DNA of 64,000 nucleotides from Syngnathus acus (GCF_901709675.1 NC_051095.1:22664456-22728455); one strand, 5' to 3'. Shown: positions 13,026-26,245, numbered from the stretch's first letter. Notes: a model not told the origin generated them from the sequence alone. Numbers and translations are program-made.

Positions 13026-14577
13026 AGCAACAATTATATTTCTGCAAAATAACATGCTTGTGTGAGTTGCGCACCAGACCTACAGACTTATACACATGTA
13101 TATACTGTCTATATACGCCACACTGCACCACTCCTGTCTTAGAGACAGAAAATATGAAACCAAGGTATTCAAAGAAGGCTTGCTAATGTAGTAAAGTAGT
13201 AATCATATTATTATTTGAATGATTTAATTTTATTTTTTGTGTTCAGTATTTTGTTATTTTGTTACAGTTGTTTAAGTGTTCTAGAAGTAAAGTTGACTTG
13301 AGTAATAAACACAATTACATTGCTGGATGGACTGAGCTGTGTACAAGATACTGACATATAAAAACAACAAATGACAAAGAAGATAAGGAAGATAATGTCC
13401 TGCAAGTCCATAAATTGTAATTAATGTCATCAGTGAAAGTAAACAAAATCCAAACAAGCTTAATGAGACACATCAGACATAGGAATCGCTCTCACAGCAC
13501 TGAGATGTGGAAGACAGCACATTGCTACAATCCAAGGCTTTTGCGAGGTTGAGCGCTGCTGCGAATGTTTGTGAATCTTTAATTAACAGTTTACTTGAAA
13601 TATTCCATTGAAAGGAGCTCTAAACACTTTTAACTTTGACTGTGCTCATTTGCTCTACATTTAACACATTGAAGTGAGGTGAAAATTAAAATTTGAATAA
13701 AAAAGAAAAGTTCAATAACGGTCTATAGTACAGATGAATTTTGTATAAAGACAAAGACGACTAACTCATGCCAGAGTCTTCTAATCTTGACTGGTGTAAT
13801 TTATGGATGAAGGAATGTTTCATCCTTGAGTGAAAATGCATTGAGATTGCATTTCTTTTATGTCTCATCCACATGAATAATATGTTTCACATGGAAAATG
13901 CAACATTACTCATTTAAGTCTGTATGGAACATACGTAACTTTAAACGTGATTGAATCTAACAAGATATTCAAAAATCAACGCAACTCTGCATCAACAGGT
14001 GAACTTCACAGAAAGCGAGTGAAGAAAACAACTTTTGAGTATTAATGAAAAATAGAAAATTACATTTCACAATGCGTAGATCAGCAGTTAAAAAATGGCA
14101 GTGATGATAAAATCACTTTTGTCCGTTTTTTGTTTACCCCCGCCCACACACACACCCACACACTTTTTTTCATTGTTGAAGTTAGATTCACAAAAGGTTA
14201 TTTCAACAAATCTGCACACATAGTCCTTTCCATTATCAAGATGAACTGCTGATGTACCTCAGCTCTGAAGACAAAAGTGCTAAATCAGACAACTCTCTGT
14301 CCCTCTCCAAAAGAATGCCCTCGCTCAGATGAAAGTGGTTTTCTCTGACGTATTCTTTCACCTCGAACTTCCTTGCTGTAACTCCACACGAGACTTCTAC
14401 AAACAAATAGTTAAACATACAAAAAATGGGCAACTATATAACATTTACACACAAGGATCATGTGGAGAGACTTGTTTTCGGCTCAAATATGATTAAAAAA
14501 ATTTTGTTATTTGTTAGATTTTTATAAATAAAGCACTAAGTAAAACATGTTACGCTGCATAGGATTACAAAGAAAAG
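13026..14577. other. No feature recognised
   Basis: AT-rich DNA with a short CA-rich stretch near 14140-14165. No domain-bearing open frames. Confidence 0.5.
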
Positions 14578-14683
14578 TACCGTATTTTACGGAGCTATAA
14601 GGCGCACCTAAAAATCTAAAATGTTCTCAAAAGCCGACAGTGCGCCTTATAGTCCTTATATATATATATATATATATATACAG

Positions 14684-15525
14684 TAGGGATGCACCGAAAT
14701 AAAAATTCTTGGCCGAAACCGAAAACCAAAAATGAACCACAGCATTTATGGCTACATGTGTACTAACCTCACTAAAATCAAGGCATTGCAATAAACCAGT
14801 TACAAAAGTATGAAAATATTTATTTAGCACTGACAACAATGCACAATATAAATTAAAATTCAAAAATAAAATAAAAATAAAATGTTTAACTTGACCCCAC
14901 TCATGTGTACATTAAATAATAATTTACAGGCTTATAACTGACTGGCCTGCTGAAATATGTTCTCTTATAAAAACACAAAGTGCATAAGTCAAGTGCCTTT
15001 TAAATTTTGTTCTGTGTGTACAACATAAAAGTGTATCAAAACAATGGTTACCATAGCCTTTATCAACAACAAATCCACCAAGAATTGTGGATGCACAAAC
15101 TTTCTTGCCTTTTCAAAAACGTCCGCCACAGACGGAGTGGGCGTGCTCGGTGTCAGTTTCCTTTTCTGTGTCGCCTTCTTCTCATATTCAGAATGGCGAT
15201 CGGGATGTTTGGATTTCAGGTGATGAATTAAACCCGACGTGGAGAAACTTTTTGCAGATGCACCCCCTCTTGAAATTTCAGCATTGCATGTTTACAAATC
15301 GCTATCCGTGGGTCTTTCTCTGAGATAGTGAAATCAGTCCACACCGCAGACATGCTGGCTCTTATCCCGTTTTCCCGCGTGCTGGCTGCGCTGTTTGCTC
15401 ACGTCATCACAAGTTTCGGCCGTGTTGTTTCGGTGATTTAGGTCTTTCGGCCAAAAACCGAAAATGCACTTTTGGGTCATTTTCGGCCGAAAATTTTCGG
15501 TGGCCGAATTTTCGGTGCATCCCTA
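14684..15525 (-). mobile_element. hAT (BED-finger type) deletion derivative, 842 bp, with 8-bp TSD
   Basis: Termini TAGGGATGCACCGAAA and TTTTCGGTGCATCCCTA are inverted. The flanking 8 bp, atatacag, is identical at 14676-14683 and 15526-15533, and an 8-bp duplication is diagnostic of hAT transposition. Subterminal 'ttcggccgaaa' motifs are repeated near both ends. The interior holds only a BED-finger N-terminal transposase remnant on the minus strand, so the DDE catalytic core has been deleted and the element is non-autonomous. It landed in the TA-rich arm of a MITE, dating it after that MITE. Confidence 0.92.
14989..15353 (-). pseudogene. BED zinc-finger hAT transposase N-terminal remnant
   Basis: Reading on the minus strand from the ATG at 15353, the frame encodes MSAVWTDFTISEKDPRIAIC, typical of the start of a ZBED-like hAT transposase. 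The frame then shifts near 15285-15290, within the metal-binding region. In the new frame it continues with a STSGLIHHLKSKHP block, the histidine half of a BED finger, followed by a Lys/Arg/Thr/Pro-rich linker and a stop at 14989. BED fingers bind DNA, here presumably transposon ends. The break removes the second cysteine of the CxxC pair in either single frame. No catalytic domain remains. A one-base deletion is the simplest explanation. Confidence 0.85.
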
Positions 15526-15866
15526 ATATACAGCCTTATATATGGACCAAATTCCTAAATTTAAACTGGCCCGAAGCATTGTGTCATGAAATCAGTCATA
15601 AGTGGCCCGCTGAAGACTATGAATCATGAATCAAAAAGACTATGGATCATTATTTTGTGATTATAAAGTAATTTGTTGCGTCTGAAGTTGAAACAAAAAA
15701 GATAAAATGGAGAATGATTTGATTTGGATTAAAATTCTGACATGATGCATTAATGGTGCGGTTTATAGTCCGGTGCGCCTTATATCAGGACACAATTTTA
15801 AAATGGGCCAGTCATTGAAGGTGCGCCATATAGTCCGGTGCGCCTTATAGTCCGGAAAATACGGTA

Positions 15867-18800
15867 GTTAAACCATAACCACTTTATTTAGCGTTACAAT
15901 TCCCATTTGAATATAATGTCAACATGTTCAAATTTGATAGCCCATTCTTCTTTGTTGACACTCTTCAAGTCAAAGTCACACCTAGACGCCCTTTTTGTTA
16001 TCTTTTATTCCTTTATTTTCCATTCCAAATCTGTTGGCAAACACAGCATAAACATTTATGGGATGATCCATCTTTTAATCAGTCCAGTTACACAGCAACA
16101 TGATGGATTGTCATAATTTGGCCCCAAATTACTTTGCGACCCCTGACATTTTCACTTGTGTCTCCCACAATTTGATATTTATTATGCATCTTGGCAAAAT
16201 TACTTGACTCATTGAATGTGTTGCTGTGCAGTTTTGCACGAATAATAATAGAACATTTTGATTAGCGCTAATGAGCAGATGCCAGTATACTCACACGCTA
16301 ATGTTGCAACATACATTTGTTACAGTAGCATTGTCACAGTGGTGGTTTCCTTATGAGTGCATTGCAATAACAACATTAACATTTAGTGAGGCAGAGCTGT
16401 ACTAAAAATGGACTGTCAAATAAATTATGGTCTTTAGGCTTTGTGTTGCAATCGGTGTTTTGAATCTTCATCTATGTTAACTATAGTAGAGGAATGTCAG
16501 ATGAGCTTTTTGTCCTTAACTATTGCATGAACACGGACAACCGAAAGAACGGCAGTGACACACCCGGTTGTTTGGCTGTCTTTATGGTGATTGTTTCACT
16601 AAAAATATGCCAATTCCACACACCACTATATCACGCTATAGCATATATCTTACGTAACTTAAAGGCTGAAAGTACAAATTAAAATGGACTCTCATGTGAC
16701 CTTGAAGAAGACCTGCATTTTTTTCCTCCATAAAAAACTTTCTTGAGTTTGTCTATGACTGATTAAAATGCACCGAGACTTCATCGAGACTTACAGCATC
16801 GGACACTACTTTACACACGCTTTTTCAAGTCTTGTTGAAATCAGCTTATTTTTAGGGGGCCGACATGCTAAGTTGCTGCTCGATCAGCCACTTTGAGTCC
16901 TCGATGAGTTTTTGCCCAAAGATTCTGACATGTGGCTCTTTTCATGGGGAGGCCCATTCACTCCTGCATCTGTTAATCACAGCATTCCTAAGGTGTCAGA
17001 ACCGTCAAGCCAGTTATGGGCATTCCGTCCCAGACAGACACCCATTTTGCAGACGGAGGAGAAGATTTTTTTCTTTATAAAAAGGACGGACTAAGCAACG
17101 ACGCCTAGGCATGCAAGGAAGCAAGGTTTTTGTTCGTCCCTTGTAACCATCCCCAACCGGATCAAGTACCGACTGACAGGAACACGTCCAGCCTGTCTTT
17201 CATGTGCAAACTGCGTATACAGACCGAATATGAAATGGTACAACATGCTGCTTGTCTCGTGCGTGTTCACGGTGTTTGTATGTGGACAAGAGGAGGAGCC
17301 AGTCAATCTGGAGACATACTCTAAATTTAATGGGGCGGAATGTTCTTTTCCCTATTGAAGCAAACGCATACCATGATGTAATCGGGCACCGGATATGTCT
17401 TCCGTTCAGACGGATTTGCATTTTGCCAGAAGAGCCAGTCAGAATGAACATCATTTTGTATCCTGCAATTGATGTCACAAAATTCAATAGTCATATCTAA
17501 AAAGCACAATGACCCTTGTTATTCACAGTTTATTTTCTGCTTTTTACATAGGTTTTTTGGTCCTGCTTGTATTTTGAATCTGTGTTTTGGATTTTAGTTC
17601 ATGGCATTGTTTCACAAACAATGACTTCTCAGCCATGTAAGATGCTGATTGTCGCATAAAAACAAATACAATCTTTGGAGGAAAGATCGAATGGGCAATG
17701 AAATAATTTCTGGCGTTTTCAGGGAAGCATGAAAATCTGTATTTGGGGAATATCTTTATACGAGGGGATTATTTAAGTAAGCCGTTTATCTAGCATCAAT
17801 GTGCTTTCCTGTTTAAATTGAGTGATTATATCTGTATTCTGATATGTTGAGGGACTAAGTAACTGTAACAATATTACATAGATATCACAGAATTTGTTAC
17901 ATTATTCAATTGTAACCACCTAATTGTAAATATGTAATTGTTACTCGCAACACTGTCTACCAGCTACTTTAACATGCAGATTCCTCCAGTGGCTAAACAT
18001 GAGTTATACATCTACTCACCAAGGCAGTGGTTCTATTTCAAGACCTCTCAGTTATGCATGCATCCATGAAGATCCAATTACCACCAATGCAGTGCCTACT
18101 TCCTATCTGACAATTACATTTGTTAGACTCAGAGTTTTTCTCCCTGAAAAAAATATCAATTAAGGCGATTGATCAGGATGTTTATAACCAATTAAACAAA
18201 AGTCAAGGCTGGAGATTGGATTGAAATGAAAGTGATGCTTCAGGATGAGAAGGATCAATTTAGTGGCCCAGATCGCATATTGCATATTTGCATTTTATCG
18301 CTAAGCATGGACAAAAATTAATATGGGTAACTGCTACATAATGTCAGTCGTGTGAGCTATGAAATAGAATGTATGACGCATAGGGGAAGTGTAATGTGGT
18401 GTTAAAATGGAGTATTGCGTGTATTGACAAAGAACCATTCAGCCTGCATAGTCTTAGCAGCCATAGGTTAGTTACTGGACAATCTATCTTTGTTGGGGTA
18501 GAAAATGTGGATGACATTTTGTCACATTTTAAGAAATAATCTAGCATGGGTGTTATGCAAATAGTGCAGGTGTAGATTTATATTTTCCCATTCAGCCCGA
18601 TTTAACATTTGAAGTAGAGCACTGCTTCCCAATGATTGGACATATTTTCATTAGCAACACGGCTTCTTTCTAGCAGGTTCATTCTTTTAAATCAAAGGAC
18701 CTCAATTCATTGTTAAACTACACAAGGACCTGAATCGGAGGCAATTAAATTTCAAAGTGTAATATCATACATTTATTGTTTGGTTGAAAATGTTTCCTCT

Positions 18801-21800
18801 TTTTATCTTCATGTTGATGATCACAAGAGTGCTGCACTCACCCTGCCCTACACCCCCACCCCCTTCGTCCTGTCTCCCTCCATTTTTGAAAGGCTTTTAG
18901 CTATTCCATTCTTTCTCCGGCATGGCTTCACATACTCATTTCATTTCTCATTTACAGACTGATAATCAGAATGTCATTACTGTGTTCACACTGGGCCACA
19001 GTTGGGGTAATTGAGCAGCATAAAAAGGCATTTGGAAGAGGGATGAATAATAGGACTGGAGATGTGGGTGGCTGAGTGGCAGGGTGGACCAGGGCCTTCT
19101 CACAGGTCTTTGGCTTCAATGGAGTGGCATCCACATTAATGGTTTGCCACAGCTGCTTCAAGCTCATTTTTCAGCCTCGGCACATCTGAAGCTGAAAAGG
19201 CATCAACAGTCATTATGAAGAAAGAGAGAAAATCAATAGAACGCTTTTTGAAGGTCAAATCAGGCATCAACAATCACTTTACTTCATAAAACACCTGTAG
19301 ATTAAGATGCAATGGCAGATGATCTTGTCCTTGATGGCGGTGCTTTTATGACAAGTCCCTCTCACTACATCTATACACTGAGCACGTCCATCCAAGTGGA
19401 GGTTAAGCCCATTTCTCACTGGGGTGCTACAAAGACTTTATCTCTCATAACGACTCCATTAGAGCTGTCTATGTGTCTCTCCTTCAAAGTGACTTCTTAA
19501 TTAATCACTGGGTCAATGAGTTTTTAACTGTTGTCTGTCTTCTTGTGTCATAAACAATGCACTATATCACACTCTGAAAAATGCTAAAATTAACTCCTTA
19601 AAATTGAAGTGGCATAAAACAAACATTGCTCTCGCACTGGCTTTCTAGTAAGTTAACGCATCAGTTGTAACAGTAGAGCTGAAATTGAATTATCAGCCTA
19701 TTTCAAGCAGAACTCACCAAATAAGGGCAGTGACTTGTCTCAATGGTATCACATAGTTGATGTCTCACGATGCAGTGACCGAAGGACAATGATGTGTCTA
19801 AATTGTGCGTCCACAGAGCTCGAGAGTCGCTCAGTGCAATGAGCTAATTAGATGTGCGGAGTCATCGGCCCAACAGCGACAATTGCTTTCCTCAACGCAG
19901 AGGAGCATGGATAATGACCCTGAGATGTTAAACTGTACACATTGTGGTTGACAACATTTCACGTCTTACGTCATTGATACAGCCTCAGAAGACGCTGAAT
20001 TTGCGGGTCGATTTCATCCTTACACTCACTTCAGTACCACAAACAGAGTGGCAAGCTAGGAAAAATGAAAATTCCTGCTTCGATGGTCGCGGTGAAAAAG
20101 GCTAATGGGAGCTCTCGTACTATCTGATGTTATTTGTTTAGTTGTCCATTCCTCTCCACCAGCCACTGATTTTAGCATGGCAGGTTGGCACAGGACCAGG
20201 TCTGTTTTGGCCGTGGTGGTACATTTCCATCTCATTCATCACATAAAGACAGATAATCAGAAAGTCATTACAGTAGCTTGACACCAGTGCTTGCCCCAGG
20301 AAGACAGAGTAATTGAGTGCCACAGAAGGGGAGCGCGCAGACTGAGCCAAGGCTAGGTGGTAATGAATGTGCGATGTCTACATAAGGGTGATGGGGGTGG
20401 GATAACAAAGACACGGATGTCCAGAAATTGAAAATGACACTTGAGAAAGAAAAAAATTATTCGGGTTTGTGCATTAAGACAATTTCAAATTTAGTGACAA
20501 GGACAGTTTAATGTAGCAAAAGGTTCCTACCAGTCTTTTACAACCAAGATGAAGCTCTAAATGACCATAAAATGGGAGAGAATGCCAAGTTTTACCACGG
20601 TGGGGTTTTGGCAATGACAAAAAGAGGCACTTTGCAAAATGTTGCTAAAATATGGAATTCAAGGTAATTCTGGGAAAAAAAAGACCCATGAGGCTTTCAC
20701 AGAATACCATCAGATTACAGATTACCTAATTTTGCGATCAGATCAGATCAAATCAAACGTCAAAGCAAAGCTTCAACTGTACATGGGTCATTCCAGAGTT
20801 GGAGGACATTTTCTGTTACGCATGATCCCATTTCAAATAATTCATGCACAAAATACAAAACATGCATTTACAGTAGACGTCCCGAAACAAAATGTAACTG
20901 TAGCTTGATGGATGTAATTCTTAGGTATTGTGTTAAATACCTAATAGGCCTTGAGAACCTCCAATATGTATCCCCCCCCTTGTCCCTCTTTCTTGATCTT
21001 GATTACCATATACAATTCTCAATTTACCATGGTTTGAAAAGGTTAACCTTGGATAGTATAATTAAAAGAAAAAAACAATTGTTAGCTTGGTGGAGAGCCC
21101 AACTTTGGACTAAAACGGAAGCTTCTATCTTAATCGGCATGTACAAAGGAAAAATATTATTTCCTGTAACTCAGGGGTGCCGATCTTTTTTTCGAGCTAG
21201 ATCTACTTTTCAAACAGCCGAGCTCCCTCCTTCCTTTTTTTCCTCTATGGGGGGTGGAGAGAAGATGAACATTCATCCACTATTGGTGTGAATGTGTTCA
21301 TTTTACTCTGGCGGCTTCCACCCATCTCGCCAGCACGTCTCTGGTTTGAGAACACAGAGCGCTGACCAGTGAGATAAGATTCTAAGGTCAGCTCACCACT
21401 GTATTTGAAGTGAGAGGAGGTGAGGTTTTACTAACGTACAAAAGTGAACCTCCTTTCTTTCCTTAAAAAAACAAAAAAACAAATGTAGGTGAGGGACTGA
21501 TAGGGAATTCCATACACTAACACAATATAGGATAATAATAACAAACACACAATGCACACTTTCATATTTTCTTAATCCAAATCTTAATCCCTTCAACCAC
21601 TTCTCTGAATTTCTATTCATTCAAATGAGGTTCATTAAGTTGTACTTTGTGATTATCAGCAGCAATTATAAAACGTTTTTTCACATCCCTTTTGTAAATT
21701 TTTCTCAGTTCATTAACGCTGGTTAAAATGTGAGATTAAGTCACTTCTTGAGCAGTTGTTGCATTTGTCTGATGAGTTAAAAATAAAGTTGGAATAAATT

Positions 21801-21808
21801 AAAAATTT
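15867..21808. other. No gene; two related non-repetitive boxes
   Basis: No domain-bearing open frames were seen. Around 18920-18980 and 20225-20270 there are two similar boxes, each with 'ataatcaga.agtcattac' preceded by TCATT-rich sequence. A hAT-like left end (caggggtgccgatc) occurs at 21172 but has no partner terminus. The remainder is AT-rich, single-copy-looking DNA. Confidence 0.4.
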
Positions 21809-21877
21809 GGCGGCACGGTGCTGAACTGGTTAGCATGTCCGCCTCACAGTTCAGAGGTTGTGGGTTTGATTCCCAGT
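21809..21877 (+). mobile_element. SINE tRNA-like head, truncated
   Basis: Begins ggcggcacggtg and contains 'ctggttagcatgtccgcctc' and a B-box-like ggtttgattcc at 21863-21873. The match stops just after the B box, so body and tail are missing. It is a SINE head, not a tRNA gene: there is no full cloverleaf and no acceptor stem. Confidence 0.8.
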
Positions 21878-23141
21878 ATTTATCTGTCTGAACAGTGTCT
21901 TAACTCTAACAATCAAAGATGGGCACTTTACCCAATTTTGTCGCTATGTCCTCTTCATGATCAGTTTGATACCATAGGGATGTTATCTTGCATGGAGTGC
22001 CAAAGCAGCCCTTGTGTATCTGGTATTGACCAGAAATGTATTGTCTCCCATAATTTACAAATAAATTATTTTTAAAAAATCCTAAAATGTGATTTAAAGG
22101 TTACTTTTTAAAAAAAGGATTTTCAAATCATTGTATTCAGTTTTTATTTACATACCAACCTCAATGGTATTGGGACTGACCTATGTAAAATAATTAACAT
22201 TAATACAAAGAAGCGAAACCAAAATATTTGACACTCAATACCAACTCACCGTAAAGCAAAATTACTAAGTCCTCTTTAATAACTGTGCCACAATGGCCTT
22301 TGCCGGAGTTGTTAAGAGGAACAGTTGCTTCTTTCCCCACTTCTGCATTTTCAACAAGTCAAGTGAAGAGGTGCTTTGCGGAGGGAAGGATCGTTTATTT
22401 GGAATTAGTAAACAGCTTCTCAGCTTTAGCAATGCGCTCAGTACAGACACGTTCATTGTAGTCGTGGCCCTCAATGATTATTTCTTTCTTATGTGATCAA
22501 GTGTCTTTCTTTGAAAACATCTTGTTGTTTTTTAATGGAAGATGCTTTGTCTCAAAATGACGAGGCAGGTTTGAGGGTTTCATAGTCTCATTAACAAGCT
22601 GGACATCACATATTAAAAAGGCAGGTGTGGTACCGATCCACGTCTGGGGACCACCCCTTGAAAAGTCTCAAGTCTTCTGCTGTAAAGGTTCTCGAGTCCC
22701 TTTGTTTCTTTTCATGTGTCTGTGTGCTCACGCTTGTCTATATAAGTGCATTATTTCCAATCTAGTGAAATGCACCATTAAATTGAAACAAGGCAAACCC
22801 TTTAATGATAAGATGGCACTTATGTGTGCATAAGTGCCCCTCATTGCAACCTACTTTTGGCCGCACAGGTTGCAGGCCTTGTAGAAAAATATCAACTTAG
22901 TTGGACAGAAACCAACAAAAACGGTTCAGGCGCAAGCAAGACCTGTGTGATGACGAGACACCCACTGTGTGTAATAGAATTCCAGAGACATAGCGGGTGT
23001 CTATCTCATTATGATTCACAGCTAAGCCCCGAATTGTGAGTCTTCCACATGTTCAGTATTGGCCATGTCAATACAGGCCCAAATGTTTCATATTGAAATA
23101 AAGGATGTTGGGAGACACCTTCTTTTTGCATATTCTCTGTG
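21878..23141. other. No feature recognised
   Basis: AT-rich sequence. Short open frames (22265-22496 on both strands) show no domain. Confidence 0.5.
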
Positions 23142-23176
23142 ACTGTGTGTGTGTGTGTGTATGTGCGTGTGTGCGT
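23142..23176. repeat. (GT)n microsatellite
   Basis: TG dinucleotide tract with GTATGTGC/GTGCG interruptions. Confidence 0.95.
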
Positions 23177-23961
23177 GGATGAGCGAGTGATGAAAAACAA
23201 ATCCCAGCTGGGGTCTCACAACAGCATATTTGACAGATCCCCAGTTATATATTTTGTTGTATAATCACCAAGCAGTCCCTGTTGGTTGCATGGACAACAG
23301 GAAATGTTTCAGTGCCCCCCTGCTGTTTTAGTCAAAGTCCTCGCACTTCTCTCTGATATTTCATAGAAATGGCTCCCTGACATTTGATTCTCAGTTTTAG
23401 TAAGTCTGTCTGCGTCCTGTTATATTTTTGCTCAAAGATGTCATGTTATGTTTTTTTAAGTATAACAATTTGTTTACTCAACCTATTTTCATAAATAAGA
23501 CAAAAACATAAAGGAGCTCAATAAAGAAATGGCAAAATATCAATATCAATTAGAGGAGGTTTTTACAGTTTTAAAACTAGTTGCAGGCATTGAAAATAAT
23601 TTCTGTAATACCGTCTCACCTAAATATGAATACTAACTTCGCGTGATTGACACTTTGAATAAATCGCTGTGGTGCTTTAATCTCAACTGATATAATATGC
23701 ATCATGTGAAGTGATGTCACATACATGAATTGATGTGTACATGAATGCAAGAATGATTTTTGCTCAGTGGGTGTGTGTTCGAACAAACGGCTGAGAGAAA
23801 CTATCTTTATTTACCAATAATCAAATCACACTGCAGGAAGATTTGATTTAAAGCACATATTATTTTGACCTGTTTCGAACAGTTTATTTTGTTGTTCTCA
23901 TGTCACACTTCTGGACTGGATAACTCAGAGATATAATATATATATAATATTCATACATATG
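23177..23961. other. No feature recognised
   Basis: AT-rich DNA up to a short TA stretch at 23933-23950. No coding signal. Confidence 0.5.
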
Positions 23962-25310
23962 ATTGCGTATGTATTTGGTAGAATTGTGTCAGTGGAAGGA
24001 GGTCTTTGAAGTATTTTCCCCACTGATTCATGTCCTGACTTGAGGTCAGCAGTGTCATAGCACCATTATACACAGTGTTGATGGTGCATTGCTTTTCCCT
24101 CCTGAGTTGTGGGATGGCGGACCAGAATTTCTTCAAAGCCACCTGGAAATCTAGCTCCACGGCCTCGCCAAACTCCTCCCATGACTGGGTTTTTGCCAGT
24201 GACCATCAGCATTCTTTTGAGTTCCACAAGGAAAACCTGCTCGACAGGACTCGTTCTTGAGCTTGACGGCACCCGATATCCTATGTTCACCAATGTGTTT
24301 GGGGATTCCCGTCATTACAGGCACTCTCAATCTTATGGCCAAAGTGCCAGTTGGCCATTTCGACAATGGGGGTACGGGATGTTGTCCACTTACAGTCAAT
24401 GTGCCCTGCGTCCCCTGAGATGTGGGCAAACTTCTGCCAGAGACGTGAGTTGCTACTCCTTTTTACAGGAGATTCTGACACACATTCTCAGCAGATTTTC
24501 CTAATACATTTGGGTCCTAAGGGTCAGAATGGCATCTTCCCCACCATCAAAGCCAACAAACCACAAGGTAGTGATTTGTTGACAGCTTGCCCCTCTGTTC
24601 ACCCAAGGGTCCAAGACATGCAGCCACAAATCCAAAGACACGACCACAAAGTCAATCATTGAGCTGCAGTCTTGAGTGTCCTGGTGCCAAGTGCACATTT
24701 GGAAAGTTTTATGTTTTAACAGGGTGTTGTGTATAAACAACTCGTGATGACCTCCGAAGACAGATAACAGAACACTGCTCAGGTTTTGGTCACTGGGGCC
24801 GTTCCTCCCAATCACGCCCCTCCAGGTCTCTCTGGTAATGCTCATGTGAGCACTAAAGTCCTCCAATAGGAATGCTCTTCTGGATGGAGTATAAAGGCAC
24901 ACATTAATGGGTAAGTAGTCTGAACTGCTATTTGATGCATAAACCCAAGCAACAGTTACTACCCGTCCCCCACCCAAAAGCGGAGAGAGGCTACCATCTC
25001 CACCGGGGTGAGTCCCAAAGTATCCAAAGTCATCGAGCTGGGGGGGCTATAAATATGCCCACACCGGTTTAGCGACTCTCATCATGGGCATCTCCAGGAA
25101 GAGAGTCCAACCTCAAGAGAACTTGAACCAGAGCCCAAACTATGTGTCAAGGTGAGCCTGATTGTCTATTTGGAACTTCTGAACCTTCTCCACCAGCTCA
25201 CTTTCTTTCCCTACTAGACTTGTAATATTCCACGTCCATAGAGACATGACCTCTGCAGCCTGGCATCAGACAACCAAGGTACCTTGCCTTCCCTGACAGA
25301 CAGCCGATTA
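23962..25310 (-). pseudogene. Decayed LINE ORF2: endonuclease plus start of reverse transcriptase (family C), copy 1
   Basis: On the minus strand, 24977-24501 encodes a degraded APE-type endonuclease. Visible blocks are LEDFSAHM (normally GDFNAH), TWRGVIGRNGP, CTWHQDTQD and SMIDFVVVS. Further downstream, 24160-23951 encodes KKFWSAIPQLRREKQCTINT and WGKYFKDLLP, the usual linker and start of the reverse transcriptase. The two blocks lie in different frames, with at least one shift between them near 24200-24480. Sequence from 25310 to 25000 in the same orientation looks like the 5' part of the endonuclease with stops. The RT palm motif is not present. This LINE would have encoded an enzyme that nicks DNA and copies its own RNA; here it is dead. 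The exact clade is uncertain. Confidence 0.75.
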
Positions 25311-25827
25311 AAAAAATGTCATTCAAGTCTAATCATGACTAACTTTTTTGAAAGTAAGTCATTTATATCGCTTACGCATTCATAAGTATATAAGTTTAAT
25401 TGATTCATACTGTAATCATTTTCCTTTGCGAGCAAGCCAATGAAATTATCCCAAATCATAGCTTCCCAAGGCAAAAGTTCTAAGCTTTCCAAATTCACCC
25501 CGAAGTTGCCAAAAAAGCTCTGATGGTTGCCTGCAACCAGCCTTGTGTCAGTCAAACTGCCAGTAATGGACATTCACTTCAACACATTCAAAGAACAAGC
25601 ACTCTGGCTTTGGCAAAAGCAGTGGCCACCTGGACTTATTTTTGAACAAGAGTGGATATGGTAGCTTGGAAAATCATCTTCTGAATAAATGGCTGGGTTC
25701 TGCATTGGTTTTCCCTTTCCAACATATCTACTGTGGGCCAAAATAAAATCATGGGTTAACAATTCATTCGTCTTAACAAAATGCATATCTATTTATCCAC
25801 CCTGTGTGTAGATTAATCTTGTGTATA
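25311..25827. other. No feature recognised
   Basis: Unique-looking sequence between LINE and SINE relics. Minus-strand open frames at 25319-25573 and 25574-25786 have no recognised domain. Confidence 0.5.
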
Positions 25828-25925
25828 TCATGGGCAGTGGGAGCCTATCCCAGCTAACACGATAGGAGGCAGGATAAGATGGACTCATCGCCTGTCAATC
25901 AAACAGACAATTAATCACACTCCCA
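25828..25925 (-). mobile_element. SINE body relic, inverted
   Basis: The plus strand reads 'gggagcctatcccagcta', the reverse complement of the 'agctgggataggctcc' block of the SINE body, followed by diverged body sequence. Head and tail are not recognisable. Confidence 0.6.
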
Positions 25926-25943
25926 ATAACACCACATCTAGAT

Positions 25944-26245
25944 CAGTGGTTCTTAACCTTTTTCCTTGTCCGCACCCCATTCAATTCACCAACCAGTTCT
26001 CGCACCCCTAACCCTAACCCTAAATAATTATTATAATAATAATTGGTTTACTTTACAGCTATAAGGCTTAATTAGCATTATCCCTAATGCCAATTAACAC
26101 AATGACTTCTTGATTTCCAGAATTGTTCACTTTTTTCGGTTACCTGACCATTATCCCCGAAAAATTGTAAATTTCCCCCAGGGTATCCTCGCACCCCCTA
26201 GGAAGCATTCTCGCACGTGCGAGAACCCCCGGTTAAGAACCACTG
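25944..26245. mobile_element. hAT-type MITE, 302 bp, with 7/8-matching TSD
   Basis: Left end cagtggttcttaacc and right end ggttaagaaccactg are perfect 15-bp inverted repeats. Flanks are atctagat (25936-25943) and ctctagat (26246-26253), an 8-bp target duplication with one mismatch. The interior has no coding capacity. It includes three CCCTAA units at about 26008-26026, which resemble telomere repeats but lie inside the element. Subterminal 'ctcgcacccc' motifs recur near both ends. Confidence 0.9.

Larger units (their letters stand above)
14578..15866. mobile_element. MITE family A, copy 2, split by a nested hAT element
   Basis: The left terminus taccgtattttacggagct and the right terminus tccggaaaatacggta are inverted repeats, with 'ggcgcacc' and 'ggtgcgcc' subterminal motifs matching the family A copy at 73-872. 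After subtracting the hAT insertion at 14684-15525 and one copy of its 8-bp target duplication, the MITE is about 439 bp. No coding capacity belongs to the MITE itself. Confidence 0.85.

Noticed and set aside
21172-21260. hAT element at 21.2 kb
   Set aside because: Only a left-end-like 'caggggtgccgatc' was found; no matching right end or 8-bp duplication.
26008-26026. Interstitial telomere
   Set aside because: Only three CCCTAA units, and they lie inside a MITE with its own terminal repeats.
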